The notes beneath the pieces were generated by a model. It made no database searches. It saw only the letters and a program-made list of their open reading frames with translations, and was not told the DNA's origin. The position numbers were made by a program, and so were the translations under genes. Source: Capitulum mitella (taxonomy: Eukaryota; Arthropoda; Thecostraca; Pollicipedomorpha; Pollicipedidae). Taken from it: a stretch of DNA of 64,000 nucleotides. Positions 22,790-34,853 of this stretch are shown here, in pieces. Every line of letters starts with the position of its first letter. The stretch's first letter is position 1. Location: assembly GCA_030062745.1 (NCBI GenBank), contig CP099839.1:20159324-20223323 (forward strand), in the 5' to 3' direction.

Positions 22790-25379
22790 TTTTTTACTAT
22801 TTATTATACCTAAAAGGTCTGACCAGTAACCGTTTTCTTGAATCCTTTCACATAGCTGTCGGTCACCGAGCAAACCTTTGCAGCGTGACCTCGCCGCAAT
22901 GCCGGAGGCCATATCTCTTGAACCTTTACCATATGGCATTAAGATTTGCGAAGGTGGTTTCAGGGTATACGAACACCCCATACATTGATTTTGGTCAAAG
23001 TCTGAGACATGAGGGTGGATAACCACCCATTTGCCTTGTCAATCCGTCGTGGAATGCCCCAGCTACCGCTGCCGCAGCCTACACCAGCTACTCCGATATA
23101 AGCGGGCCAACTGCGACGGAGCTCTGCGTCACACACGACTAACGCAGGGTCTCCAACAATGTGAGTGGCAGGGCTATGGCGGTCCAAGACAGTCACACAA
23201 CCCCCATGCCCCCCCCCCCCGCCTCCTCTTCGGTCTTTTCATGTGGGAAAGTTCAGTACGCAACGAAAACAATAAAACATTTAAAGGTAAAAGATTCTCC
23301 ATCCTACGTTAAACTAAGTTCTCATACAATGCTGATGCTCAAGGCCATGGGTAAATTATAACATTTATTCATTGTTTGTATCCCGAAAAGTTGACTGGCT
23401 GTTTCTTGAAAAGTTGCCCTCTCGCAGCTTGTTCTAAAAAAACAGATTAGTACACAAAGAAATTAAAATTTAAAGAAATTCATTATCTATGGTACACAAG
23501 TTCCACACCCTCGATCTGCAACACACGTAATTACCTCTGTGGAAAAAAACAGACAAGAAGTGGCAGAACCACCAGGCACCCCAGGAAGCTAGATCTGTAA
23601 TGACCGTAATTTAGTAGTGGGTTGTAATTTAGTAGCGTCACATCTGCATTTTTTGCCGATCTATTTAAAGGAACTTAATGGTAAAATAAAAGTATTATTT
23701 CCAGTTTTCAAGACATAATAATGAAAAAGACAATTGCTGAAGCAATTGATTTAAAGTCTGATTTGGGTTTCCAATATTTCTTTTCATAATGACGAGTGTG
23801 ATTTTGATCTGCGGCCGTCCAACCTTGACCCGACCTTGACCCGAGTTAACCTCTAATAGGACATTCCAGACCAACGTCACTTGGCCTCGTGATCTCGTGG
23901 CCGGCGTTGCTAACTTCGGGTTCTTTGATGAAGTGGTCGAAGGAGGAGTGACCAGTGTGGCAGAACTTTACCTTTCTTTTGCCTTTTTTGTCTTTCCTTC
24001 TTCCGTGATCTTACTTATCAGCCCTGACTTTTGACTGACTTTGACTGCTTTTGGGGCTTATCCCTACCTCTTATTTCCGTAACCTTTGTAACATTTACTT
24101 CTTGCTCCAGCTATTTCTTCAAAAGATCAGAGGTAAGTTGGACAAGTTCAGCATTCGTGAGATCGTGTATTTGCGGTCAACCTCAGCACCACAATTCCAC
24201 AAAATGGTGGCAAATATAGGAAACTGGTTATGTAGAGTTATATGTTTATCAGTTTCTCCTGTAACCTTCTGTCTCTGTTTCAAGTGTGATCGGCCGTCTA
24301 AATATCACAATTAATTGGAAGACAGAAGTTTCAAAAGCTTCTCTGGGTGCATTTTTGGTTCCTTGGATTGAGTGTAACAGAAAGTCACTGGAATAAGGGC
24401 CAAACTGCAATACATGTACATTTATGACATGTGCTTAGTCATAACTTACGACTTTTGACAAAAAACTTTGACTAATAGGTTTCATGCTAATTCCACACCG
24501 GCTCCATTGTTTGTAGTAAACTAGTGGCGTAATAAAAGTGTCGCCTCCACCTTGGACTTCAGACCTCCAGGCTGGTTGGGAGCATGCTTGAGGGTCTCTC
24601 CAATGGCTTCTTCCACCTTTGGTATTGTGGCCAACTTGTGGACAAGAAGGCATGCCCTGAAAAAACTGGCATCGATGAAAGGCAATTTTGTTTGATAGAA
24701 CTATGACATCAAAAATGGCATGAAAGCAGAGAAGCATCAATAACACTGGAGGCATGCAGATCTGAGGGTGAGGAAACAGCAAGTTTCAGCAAGAGGCACT
24801 GACGAAACTTTTGATTTTGCCTGGGGAGAGGACAGGATGACAAGTTTACCAGGAAGCCTCGTCACAAGGCAACATACCCAAAGGAAGGAGAAAATACCCA
24901 CCAGCTGGGATGTGATGTAACTTGTATTAAAGGCGGTTTTTAGTGTGACTGCATTCTGAAATGTAAATCATCAGTTCCACTGAGAAACAGAGTGAAGTTG
25001 AATCACTGCACGATATTCAACCGTAACAGGTAAAATTTACTTACTTATTACAACCGTGCAAAGCGGCATGTGCCCAAAGGCCTCCTATACCTGCCACCTG
25101 TGCAGTACTCATGTTTACGGTAGCAAAACACGCGTGCCAATCGATTTCTGTTGTTATGCGTCGGATACGCCACAGAGGAGGAAATTAAATGCCGCGCTTT
25201 TTGCGCTGACTAGCTTTTTCATATTTCTTTTATATTTTGTTGTCAGGCTTCTAGCTCCAAGTTTTCCTTCAGAATTTCTCATTTTAAATTTAGTCTTTAG
25301 AGTTTCCTTTTAGATTCCTTTGTTCACTTCTTTCGTTTATGCTAGCATTATTCTTTATCATATTACCATAACGTCTAAC
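22790..25379. other. No identified gene; two protein-like minus-strand open stretches
   Basis: Minus-strand frames at 24700-24521 (59 codons, with LPFIDASFFRACLLVHKL) and about 24012-23846 (with FCHTGHSSFDHFIKEPEV) read like exons and lack their own ATG. Neither matches a family I know. A poly-C run lies at about 23209-23221. Confidence 0.3.
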
Positions 25380-25715
25380 GTCAACACATGTCCCCTGAAC
25401 GTTGTGGAGTGAGTGTTGTCACAACGTATGACAACGTCATTACAACGTTACATAATAACGAGACAATAAATTGATGAGGACATCTTTTCTGATTTGGCGA
25501 AGATATGGCTCATATTGGTGTGAAACGAACGTGATCATTTCGTGAGCGAATATCGAAGGTTTTGTGCCAAAAATCGGGTTTGGCACAGAGGCCATGAGAG
25601 TAACGTTCCCATGGCGTACCTTCACAACGTTAATAAGACGTCTAATCACAACATCAGGAATACGTTGTAACATAACCACGTTCACAACGTTGTCACGATG
25701 TTCTGGCAACTAAAA
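25380..25715. repeat. Second AACGTT/ACGTTGT-rich array
   Basis: Units such as cacaacgtt, acaacgtcattacaacgtta and cacaacgttgtcac cluster at both ends of this interval, as in the 19.9-kb array. Confidence 0.65.
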
Positions 25716-26399
25716 TTTTCGATTACCAAAATACAGCCTTGTCCCAATTTTATAGCGACGGCATGTATTAGTTGGAGTAGCTGGAGTCAAACTATTAACA
25801 CAGTTCTTTTTGCCAGTGTTATTCATTTGTAAGAATGCCAGCAAATTTTGTACTCCTTCGTTACAATCAAAACATGCAGCACAAGATTTGCTTATTCCCA
25901 TTTTAACGACACAAAGAGAGAGCATTTTGGCACTACCCAAGGAGCTGACACTTTGGTTCACTAACAAGAAACATGCGACATTAAAAGTCTCAGAATTTCA
26001 CTGGCTTTGCCGTTTTCTGCCAGCACCGACAACATTTCAGTATCCACGTTCACCAATGTCACTTCAGTCACTGCGATTTCGAATTCGTGTAAAAGATACT
26101 GTTTTCGCTCTCTATCGTTCTCTGTCAGTGAGCGACTCACAAAATGCGACCTTTTCTTGCGCAGCTGCTCCGCACATGCTGGTGACTAGTCATCTGGATC
26201 ATTTATCGTGCCTGACTTTAGTGGTATCATGCAGCCAACTTTTAACTAATTTGCTTTATATTCTCCGAAATACTTGGCCTGAAAACCACGGGATTCTCCA
26301 GTATCCGGGGAAACTGAATGCGCTACATGTACGCACCTACACACTATGTCTAGCCGTCCTAGGCTGCGCACAGGAAGTCAGTTTCCCTCATTAAAAAAA
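25716..26399. other. Unidentified open stretches on both strands
   Basis: The minus strand is open from 26185 to 25961 (74 codons, helical, charged, with EIAVTEVTLVNVDTEM). Another minus frame runs 25967-25710 with several cysteines, and a 194-codon plus frame covers the same DNA. No family recognised, and the true strand is unclear. Confidence 0.3.
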
Positions 26400-26904
26400 A
26401 TCAAAGTTTATTGGCCGAAATCCGAGCACTTTTTGGTGGGGGAGCGGCCCAAAGTCCAGTAATGCCATAATATTGCGTACCCTCCCCCTCCCCCTTGACG
26501 AAATCCTGGATCCGCTCCTGGGAACATCCATCATCATTATTTTGTGTGCGACTTGGGAGTCGGCCCTTCTTTGTATGAAAAGTAAAACTAAATCGGCATA
26601 AAATAAGTGATAAATACCAACAGCAAATGCCGACATAACTTGCAAACGAGGACGCATTTGTAACTCGCCACCAATCCGGGCCTCGCACCAGTCGGCGACG
26701 CCAGACCTCCCAGCTCCCCATTCTCGGTCCACTAAGCGAGATCTCCTCTCAACAAACACAACAAGGCGGCCGCCACCGCATCACCTGCCATGCGGCCGTT
26801 ACGAGCAATCCGGTTGGCTGATTAACGTTCATCATAGAGCGGCCTCGGCAGATGGCACGAAGGAGGGAAAATTCTCACAGCTAATCCCGAAAATTATATC
26901 ACCC

Positions 26905-27025
26905 ACGGAAAGTACGGTACGTAATGATGTATGTTGTGATGATGAATGATGTATTATGTAATGATGTATGTACGGTACGTAATGAGTGTACGGAATGTAA
27001 TGAATGTAATGTATGTAATGTAATG
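26905..27025. repeat. ATGATGT/TAATGTATG low-complexity repeat
   Basis: Alternating gatgtatg, taatg and gtacgg words with no coding sense. Confidence 0.7.
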
Positions 27026-27519
27026 CACCCCATCAAAACTCCATACGCAGAATTGGGAAAGCCTCCACCCCCTAAGTGTCATTACCCTCTTTAGCCCAGT
27101 AACTGAAGAACCTATCCCAAAGAAGCTGCGGTGCGAACTGCCTCGATGGGCGGGCTACACAGACAGACACTGCCTGGTGGCCGCAACGCTGGGGCCCAGC
27201 CCCGACCGCCCTTGGCTACGCCCTTGCGACCTGGTAGCTGTTGGCTGGCTACTGCTGTGAGTCAAGTGCTGATATTGCAAGTTTGCTGACTAGATATTTG
27301 ATAGACATGATTGGCCACACACAAGTAAAAGATAACGGCATGAGTTACGATGCAAAAAGACATGACCGGAACTGACAAGAGTAATGAGGACAACGAATGA
27401 CTTCACATGCCATCTTTCAGTCGATAGACAAGTTGGCCAAAGGACACCGTCACACAGGCCCCCTAACGTCGGAGGCCCCCGACCAAACGCCCAGCCCGCT
27501 CCCCTCACCTCAAGACTTG

Positions 27520-27620
27520 TGGGCGATTCAGAATCGAGTCAGAAGCGATTCTGATTGTTTTGTTCTTTTCGTGAATCAGAATCAGAATCGATTCACTTTT
27601 TGATGGCTGTGGATCAGAGT
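27520..27620. repeat. Degenerate GAATCAGAATC repeat
   Basis: Repeated gaatca/gaatcg hexamers on both sides of a gattctgattg stretch. The same low-complexity class occurs near 36.9, 39.6 and 43.8 kb. Confidence 0.55.
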
Positions 27621-27704
27621 CGGAATCATTTTTGGACCAGGAAACAAAACCCACGAATAACACGAGTCGAGGTCTTTTGTTCGAGGTCCTTAGTAAGCTG
27701 AACG

Positions 27705-28092
27705 TAGGGTTGTCTGTTTGTATTCTTTTGAAAGGGTCTTGGCCTCTACAATGTTTATTTTCTGCTAGTTTTGCAGGGAAATGGACAATAATAACGAGAA
27801 GAAGGGCCGCTATAAATAAAACATAGGCAAAAAGTAAAGAATATAGTCTAAAGCGATGTATCTTTCTATCGCCCACATATATATATATATATATATATAT
27901 AAAATAACAAAAAAATTCCATATATATATCGTCCACACACATATGTATATATATATATAATAACAAAAAATTTCCGCTGGTCAAAATAAAGTGGGCTAAA
28001 TCCACTGAGAGACCTGTTTTGGAGGGAGGTTAGGTCGCCGGGCCTTCGGCTTGCCCCCCCCCCCCAATCATTTACAGAAATCGACTCCCCTG
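27705..28092. mobile_element. hAT-like element, short relative of 13663-14571
   Basis: Starts TAGGGTTGTCTGTTTG and ends ATCGACTCCCCTG. It shares with the 909-bp element the internal strings cagaaagtaaagaat/caaaaagtaaagaat, tctaaagcgatg and gtcaaaataaagtgg. Flanks gctgaacg (27697-27704) and gctggatg (28093-28100) match 6/8. It contains TA microsatellite DNA. Confidence 0.7.
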
Positions 28093-28099
28093 GCTGGAT

Positions 28100-28990
28100 G
28101 TCTCTGCAGGTAGTATTGAGATTTTGAAGGAAGTACTTTAATTTCCTTGTTGCTGAAGCTGTTAACATTACACTCCTAACATCCAAAGGAGTGCCTGACT
28201 TCCATTGGTACCCCTAATACACAGACGGTTCCTGGTCAAGTCTGAAGACCTCCAGATGTGTAGAGGGAATTCTGGAGATGGCCAAGGGCCATTGGTACAC
28301 TTGCGGATCTTCCGAAAGTCAGGGGCCCAATGGACCTTTAGCAGCCACAGGGACTCCGTCCCTCCGATGGGTAGCCAAATAGACTAGAACCCTTGACCAT
28401 CTCCAGAACAACCTGTACACACCTAGAATCCCTGTGCCTGATCAGGGCTGAGGACCCTTAGTGGGCCCAGGCTTTTTTGAAAGTCAGTGGCCCAAGTGGG
28501 TCTCAAACAAGGGGGAGAGCTGAAATTCAGAAGTTACAGGGGCTCCTGAATTTCAGTTATAACACAAATGCCTAGGTCCCCTAGGCCTGGCCAGGGGCCC
28601 TGACAAACCACAAATGCCTCATCGTGGTCAAGCCAAAAGGCTCTTCAGACATGCACGCGGCATTCGGGAGAGAACCAGGGACCATTAGTATATCCAGGGG
28701 CCATTTGAAATCCATGGGCTGCCATGGACCTTTAATATCAGCAACAGGGTCCCCTGACTTCCAATGGATCCTCAGATACACTGGGGCCCCTGCAGTGGCG
28801 TACCAAGGACTGCGTCCGGGAGGGTTCAAATGCGGTCAAGGGAACTTTCCAGCCAAGGGGGCCATCATCGTGGCTTGGGGACCCCGTTTTTTTATTCGGG
28901 GACATTCTTAGACTCAAAGTTCTATTTAGATACCTCGAGGTCTAGAAGCGTACCTAGGACTCTGTCTAGAAGGGGACCACGTTGGGTCAA
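28100..28990. repeat. Degenerate CCTGAC/CCATTGG-type repeat region
   Basis: Words like ggggccc, cctgacttccattgg and gaccatt recur irregularly. Both strands have low-complexity open frames; none resembles a protein family. Confidence 0.4.
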
Positions 28991-29005
28991 GTGACCTAAG
29001 GTCCG

Positions 29006-29261
29006 AGATCAGTCCATAAACAACAAAGTTATAAGAAGTCCAAAAGTACCCCCATTTAATATTTTTGCCCCCTGTATCCACCTCTTTCAAAATTTTGAAA
29101 ACTTCTTTTTTTAAAAGTGTAGTTTACGTCTTGGCAAATCGATTGCCGTTTGTTGCGATGAAATCGGATGTGTAGTTCTCGAGATTTCAGGGGGAGGGGC
29201 CGAATCTGCCCCCACCCCCTGTCGGGAATCGGCCATACCGTGTAGCCCTTCGGGAATAGGG
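29006..29261 (+). mobile_element. Family B element, right-end fragment
   Basis: Matches 17095-17344: aacaa(a/c)g(a)gttataagaagtcc, then ggcaaatcgattgccgtttg, gggccgaatc and cgggaata, ending at CTAA (29262-29265) in place of TTAA. Confidence 0.75.
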
Positions 29262-29843
29262 CTAAACTGTCAAAAAGTAGTGGGGTCTTCGGTCACGGAG
29301 TCCCCGTCACCTTCAGGAGCCATGGCCCGAAACCATCCTCCTCCTGGGTGCGCCACTAGACCCCTGTTCAAGTCCGGAGACCCTCTGCGCATGCAGATGA
29401 ACCTCTAGAGAGGGCCAAGAGCCAGTGGTGTATTCAGGAGCTGATGAAAAATCACGAGCCCTGACTTTCGATGGCCATGTTCAGAAAATCTTGCACATGT
29501 TCTTCGGTGGACCTGGCCAGGGGCAAGGCCCCTTCGTGTATTCGAGGGCCCATTAAGAACTAGGGCAATGGGCCCGTGCTCCACTAGCCACTTATCGCAA
29601 ACCACGATAGCCTACGAACGAATTCACGTAGAGGCAGCTCGTCCTATGAAGCCTTTGGGGGCATTCCGGGAAAAATCGTGCAACTGGACCACAAATTTAG
29701 CCCCTCACGCTTCAGAATTACTTGAAACCTGGTAGATCAGGCATCGGATGCACTGACTGTTTTTTTTTTCTTTTTGAAAGTTTAACCCCAGTCGGGTGAC
29801 TGGGTCAGGTTGTAGATGTCATGATATTCTTAGGATCTGTGAA

Positions 29844-30062
29844 CCCTATTCTATCCTGGGGTTGGGGCAGATTCTGCCCCCCCCCCCTTCCGGCTTTTTG
29901 TTCGCCATTCCCGGGCTTGCTGAAGCCGCTTCACGAAACTTAAAGGGTTTTCCAAATATTTTTTGGCATGTTGTGAAGAAACTTAAAAAAATTACCGCTT
30001 CCAGATGCGGCTCCAGGACACGTTTTTGGGAGGCATGTTTGAGGAATATCGCGCTTTTTGGA
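29844..30062 (+). mobile_element. Family B element, left-end fragment
   Basis: Starts CCCTATTCTATCC after TGAA, then a poly-C run, ggctttttg, gcttcacgaaac and cggctccaggacac. Corresponds to the first ~200 bp of the full copy at 16069. Confidence 0.65.
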
Positions 30063-30474
30063 GGTGGCGCACTTCGTCATTCTCTTTTGGTGTCCTATAC
30101 ATTGTCACGAACAGTGTGAATGATCGAAGTATTTTTAACCTGCACTCTTGGAAAAATTAAAAAAGATGTAATTGTTAATGGTGGATCCGGCGGCATATAA
30201 AAGGGAGTGTTCCTGTTTTCTTATTCCTTAGAATTTACGACTCATTGAATGAATAAGAAAGCTTATTTGTGGTATGGACACGTTTACCCTAATTTACGCA
30301 TATCTCTAACATATACTGCCAGGGGCGTCTCCAGACATTGGTTTTCTGGTGCACACTTCGATCAATAACGTGCTGAGTGGGCCTAACAGACATCTAGCTG
30401 GATTCGTGTTATTACTTCCGCAAGCTCCACATATACTACGGTCAAATGCCATACATTTCGGTGAAAATGAAAAT

Positions 30475-30614
30475 CAGAGGCGGCTCCAGGACAATGCAAA
30501 AGGGCTATTTGTTCCCTATTATTCATGAGAAATTATGGCTTCATTTACAGAATAAAACACAGCTATCACCATGTAGTTACCGGCCCCATTTTCTGGTACC
30601 TGGATCCGCCCATG
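30475..30614. mobile_element. Short MITE-like element, hAT-style termini
   Basis: Begins CAGAGGCGGCTCCAGG and ends CCTGGATCCGCCCATG, imperfect inverted repeats of the widespread CAGNGGCGGATCCAGG type. The 8-bp flanks do not clearly match. Confidence 0.45.
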
Positions 30615-30963
30615 AGCATTAATGGCGTGTCTGTGCAATGGCATGTGACACATGTGAAAATGTTTTCCGAACACAGATGATTTTTCCAAATTCAAAAGAT
30701 GTTGTAGAATGAATGAATCTCTAAAAACGTGCAACCTTTTCTGTGTACCCTGGATACGCATATGGATTTGAAAATCAACCTCATACCTACCAGTTTCGGT
30801 AGAATGACGTGAAGAAGAACAAAATCGGTCTTAACATGTGGTCGGAAAGCTCGTACATGAACACCTCTGTTTATTCCTTCATTCTGGCCCCTCTTTTTTC
30901 CTTCCTTTTCCGAAATTTCAACAGTTTTTTTTCTGAAATGCAGATTTTGCTATAGGCTATCAA

Positions 30964-32070
30964 CCTGTCCCGATGGGGGGGACGGTTGACCGCCCACCTG
31001 ACGTTTTTCCGAGATTGCGAGAGAACCAAGGGACGCAGCTCAACGAAACTTTGTGTACCTTTTGCTTGATCATTTTTTTACACCTTATATCCAGTTTTTG
31101 TCCTGAAGTCATGTAATATGTCTGACCTAGGTCAGGTCAAGAGAACCTATGTGCAAAAAAGTTAAGTGCTCTATAACTTTTTCGAAAAACATGATATCAT
31201 AGCAAAACTTCAAGTGTTAGAGATTTCGATAAATGCAACAAACCTGCTGCCTCGGATGTTTTGGAAATGTCTTGGTCATTGGCCTAAGGTCATGCTCGTT
31301 TTTAACGTAAGTCGTCGTTTTTTCGAAAATTGACGGATTTTTTTAAACAATTTTAGTGTGGGGAAATCCAGACATCCAATTTCCATCAATGGGCAAAGCT
31401 TCAATAACCGACCACTGACCTGAGGTCAGGTCACGAATAACTGTTATGAGTCAAAATGCACCGCGATCAAAATCGGCGATGCGTGACTCAGATCGGGTTG
31501 AAAATGGCAGAACTGGCTCGCGCAGTTGCGACGAGTCCCAAGAAGTTAAAAAAGTTTCAAAAAATCGCGCATTTTGGGAATAAACGGACTTTCGCGAACA
31601 AAGCTTCGCCACTTGTGTAGATTCATAACTACTTCGTTTTCCCAAAATTTTAACACGAGAAGTATTCCCAAGTACCACTAGGACCAAGAAACAACACTTG
31701 GAATGGCATATTCCGCAAAAACAAAAGAACGCTTAAATTAGTTCTTGTTAATTTCATACCGCCTTCGTCGACGGCGCCCGCCTTGCAGCGTTGCGAAAAT
31801 CGCCGTGTCTTTAACTCAACGTTTCCGAGTACATGTTAAAGAAATCAGAGTAACTGGGGCTGTATCGGCATCCGCAGACCTTTACTTGTGCGATGGTGCC
31901 TTTACCTATGCGTTATTAGTCACAGCCCTTGAGATTTAGGCCATTTCTCGGTCTCATGCAGACAGCTATGAGAAAACATATATAGGACGTAAATGGCTTA
32001 CATATTATCCAAAACTAAGCGGTCACCCCCCGTCGAGCGTGCATGGCGCCGACCCACAGCAGTACGCGGG
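30964..32070 (+). mobile_element. Family A TTAA-target element, copy 1
   Basis: 1107 bp. The left end CCTGTCCCGATGGGG follows TCAA (decayed TTAA); the right end ACGCGGG precedes TTAA at 32071-32074. A ggttgaccgc block lies near the left end and ggtcaccccccg near the right. Internally it carries ER1 and direct AGGTCA motifs. No coding capacity. Confidence 0.75.
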
Positions 32071-32270
32071 TTAAACACCGTTTTCCGCTTGGAAATCGGG
32101 CCAATACTTTTCGAGATCGCAGTTGAACACAATGCATTTCTTATTTGACGTATTCGGCATAATTTAGCAAAGGTCCCTTATCTTTGGTGAACAAAGGGTC
32201 ATGAAGCTCAAATTTTGTTGCACAGTATAACAAGGTAACATAGCCAAGCTGGCTAACGGATACGGAAGTT

Positions 32271-32535
32271 GGTCCCTGAATGGGCAAAGCGAAAGGCGTG
32301 AGCCTTGTGCAGGGAGGTTCTAAAAAAACGGTACTAGGTTATTGTTAATAATTATTATTATATTTCTTCTAAATACGCCGAAGCTTCACGGTGGTATCTC
32401 CGCTGCCTGAATGGGCGAGGCGAAAGGCGTGAGCCTTATACAGGAAGTTTCTAAAAAAATAAACGGTACCCGAGTTCTTGTTAATAATTATTGTTATATT
32501 TCCTCTAAATACGTCAAAGTTTCGCAGTAGTGTTT
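32271..32535 (+). repeat. Tandem duplication, two units of about 131 bp
   Basis: The strings cctgaatgggc, gcgaaaggcgtgagcctt, gttaataatta and taaatacg occur twice, 131 bp apart. Confidence 0.8.
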
Positions 32536-32643
32536 CCACTCTGTGTATCATGTTTGGCGGATTTTAGCAACGTAGATGAAATTTTTCTCAAATGACCATT
32601 GATTATACAAAGGGCACATTGACATTTTTTTCACTTGTCTTAA

Positions 32644-33858
32644 CCCGCCCCCGACTGGGGGCGGTTGACCGCCCCCCCCCCCCATCGCCGAGGTTTTTCT
32701 GGCGTTGCGAGAGAACAAATAAACTGCGCCACGAAACTTCGTGCACCTTTTTCTTGATCATTTTTACACCCTGTGTCAAAGTTTTGACTTCAGGTCAAGT
32801 CAGGTGTCGGGCCTAGGTCAGGCCAAGCGGACCTATGTCCAAAAAAAATTAGCGCCCTGTAACTTTTTGGCAAAACAAGATATCACAATAATACTTTTAG
32901 AGATCAGAGATCTTGATAGCTGCAAAAAATCTGATACTCAGATTTTTTCGAAATTTTCTGGGTCATCGGCTTAAGGTGAAGCCCATTTTTAAGACATGTC
33001 GTCGTTTTTTTGGAAATTGGCGGAATTTTACATAACACTTTTAGTGTGAAGTGATGCAGACATCTAGTTACCGCCAATGGGCAAAGTATCAGTGACTTCC
33101 TGTATTGACCTGAGGTCAGGTCACGAATAACTGTTGTGAACCAAAGTGCACTACCGTTAAAATCAGCCACAGATTACTCAGAATGGGTAGAAAATGGCAG
33201 AATGGGCTTGCACAGACGCAAACAATACCAAGAACCTCAAAAAGGTTTAAAAACGCACATTTTGGAATAAACAGGCTCTTGCATATAAAGCTCAGCCAGT
33301 TGTGTAGATTGGTAACTAATGAATTTTTCCAAACTTTAAGCATGAGAAACTATCACAAGAACCACTAAGATCAATAAAATTTGCATGGCTGGGCTTGTTT
33401 TGCGAAACCAAAGGAACGATAAAACTAATTCCCATTAATTTCTTACTGAGTACAGCTGCGGTGCCCGCCGACAACCGGCTTAAAAATTGCCGTGTCTTTA
33501 ACTCGACGTTTCGGTGTGTATATTGAGCAAATCTGAGAAATTAGACGTGTATCGGAATCTGCGGACCTTTACCTGTGCGTTGGTGTCTACCTATGCGTTA
33601 TTAGTCACAGCCCTTGAAATCGAGGCCGTTTCTCGGTCTCATGCAAAAGGCTATGAGAAAACATATATAGGGCGTAAATGGTTTACATATTATCCAAAAT
33701 AAAAAGTAAGACCAGTTTCGAGCTCGAATCGTCACGAGCTTTCCAACCGTGTGCTTATTTTTATCGTACGACCAACTGTTCATGAGTTAGAGGGGTGCGG
33801 TCAACCGCCCCCTCCCCCTGTCGGGCGTGATGGCCGCCGACCCACGATCGGGCGCAGG
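32644..33858 (+). mobile_element. Family A TTAA-target element, copy 2
   Basis: 1215 bp between perfect TTAA duplications (32640-32643 and 33859-33862). Inverted ends CCCGCCCCCGA and TCGGGCGCAGG. Same orientation as copy 1 and diverged from it, so the insertion is old. Confidence 0.85.
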
Positions 33859-34076
33859 TTAATGATTCACAAACTTGACGCGCAGTGGAAGCGCCAAAAA
33901 CCATGATTTCGCTTTTGGCCACCATTTCGTTTTTTTCTCGACCGTTTCTGTAGTCACTGTTATATATTGTTATGTTATTGTCCATACATAATATGTAATA
34001 TATAACATGAAATGCTTAATAATATACCATATATAATAATACAACATTTATTCCATATTATTGTTATAGCCAATCC

Positions 34077-34456
34077 TTTCAAAGCTGAATGGCACCCTTC
34101 TCATTGCACTGTGCTAGATGCTAAGCATGCCATAGTCGATCCGTGAGATTTACGCATTTTACACAGAGTTTTACGTGAAAACCGGTTCCTTCAGACAAAC
34201 GAAAGACTATACGAAATTTATTCAACTGTAGAGAAACTCCTGTGAACACCAGAATACCGGAATGCATGAACAAATTCAGGAATAACGGCTGCTTGCATGA
34301 CCTGAACGGAAAATCCCCGGATTTTGCATCTTGGTATGTTTGAAGGATCCGGTTTCCACGTCAAGCTCTACGCAAAATGACTTCTCACGGATTGACCATG
34401 GTATCCAACAGAGAGCAAAAAGCAGAGTGCCATTCAGCTTTGCAAAGGGTTGGCTG
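34077..34456. mobile_element. Small foldback element
   Basis: Arms 34077-34197 and 34340-34456 are reverse complements: caaagctgaatggca with tgccattcagctttg, gatccgtgag with ctcacggattg, and gtgaaaaccggttcc with ggatccggtttccac. No coding capacity. Confidence 0.75.
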
Positions 34457-34853
34457 CTCCCTCAACAAGAACTAAAGAAACGGTTGTGAGAAAATAAATC
34501 GTGACTAAAAGCGATCTGTTGGTATGGGGTACTTTTATTGCGAGTGAGACTGATGAATAATTAAAAAAAAATGAGAAAAGGTCATTTTAATAATCATCTG
34601 TCATTTTACAACCATGTCATCTACACGTTTGAAACTTGAGAGATATATCATACACGAAACGGAAATACTCCTATGTACGTTTGGTGCATTTGGAAGAATT
34701 GAAACAAAAGTTATTAACAAAACTCGAGTGCCGTTGTCATAAAAATTCCTTGTATGACATGTTACACGAACGGCATACTATGAGTAATTACGCATAAAAA
34801 CAGTTGTGGTCAATGATCATCTGGACTGACGTATGCACAACGGTGTTCTGCAT

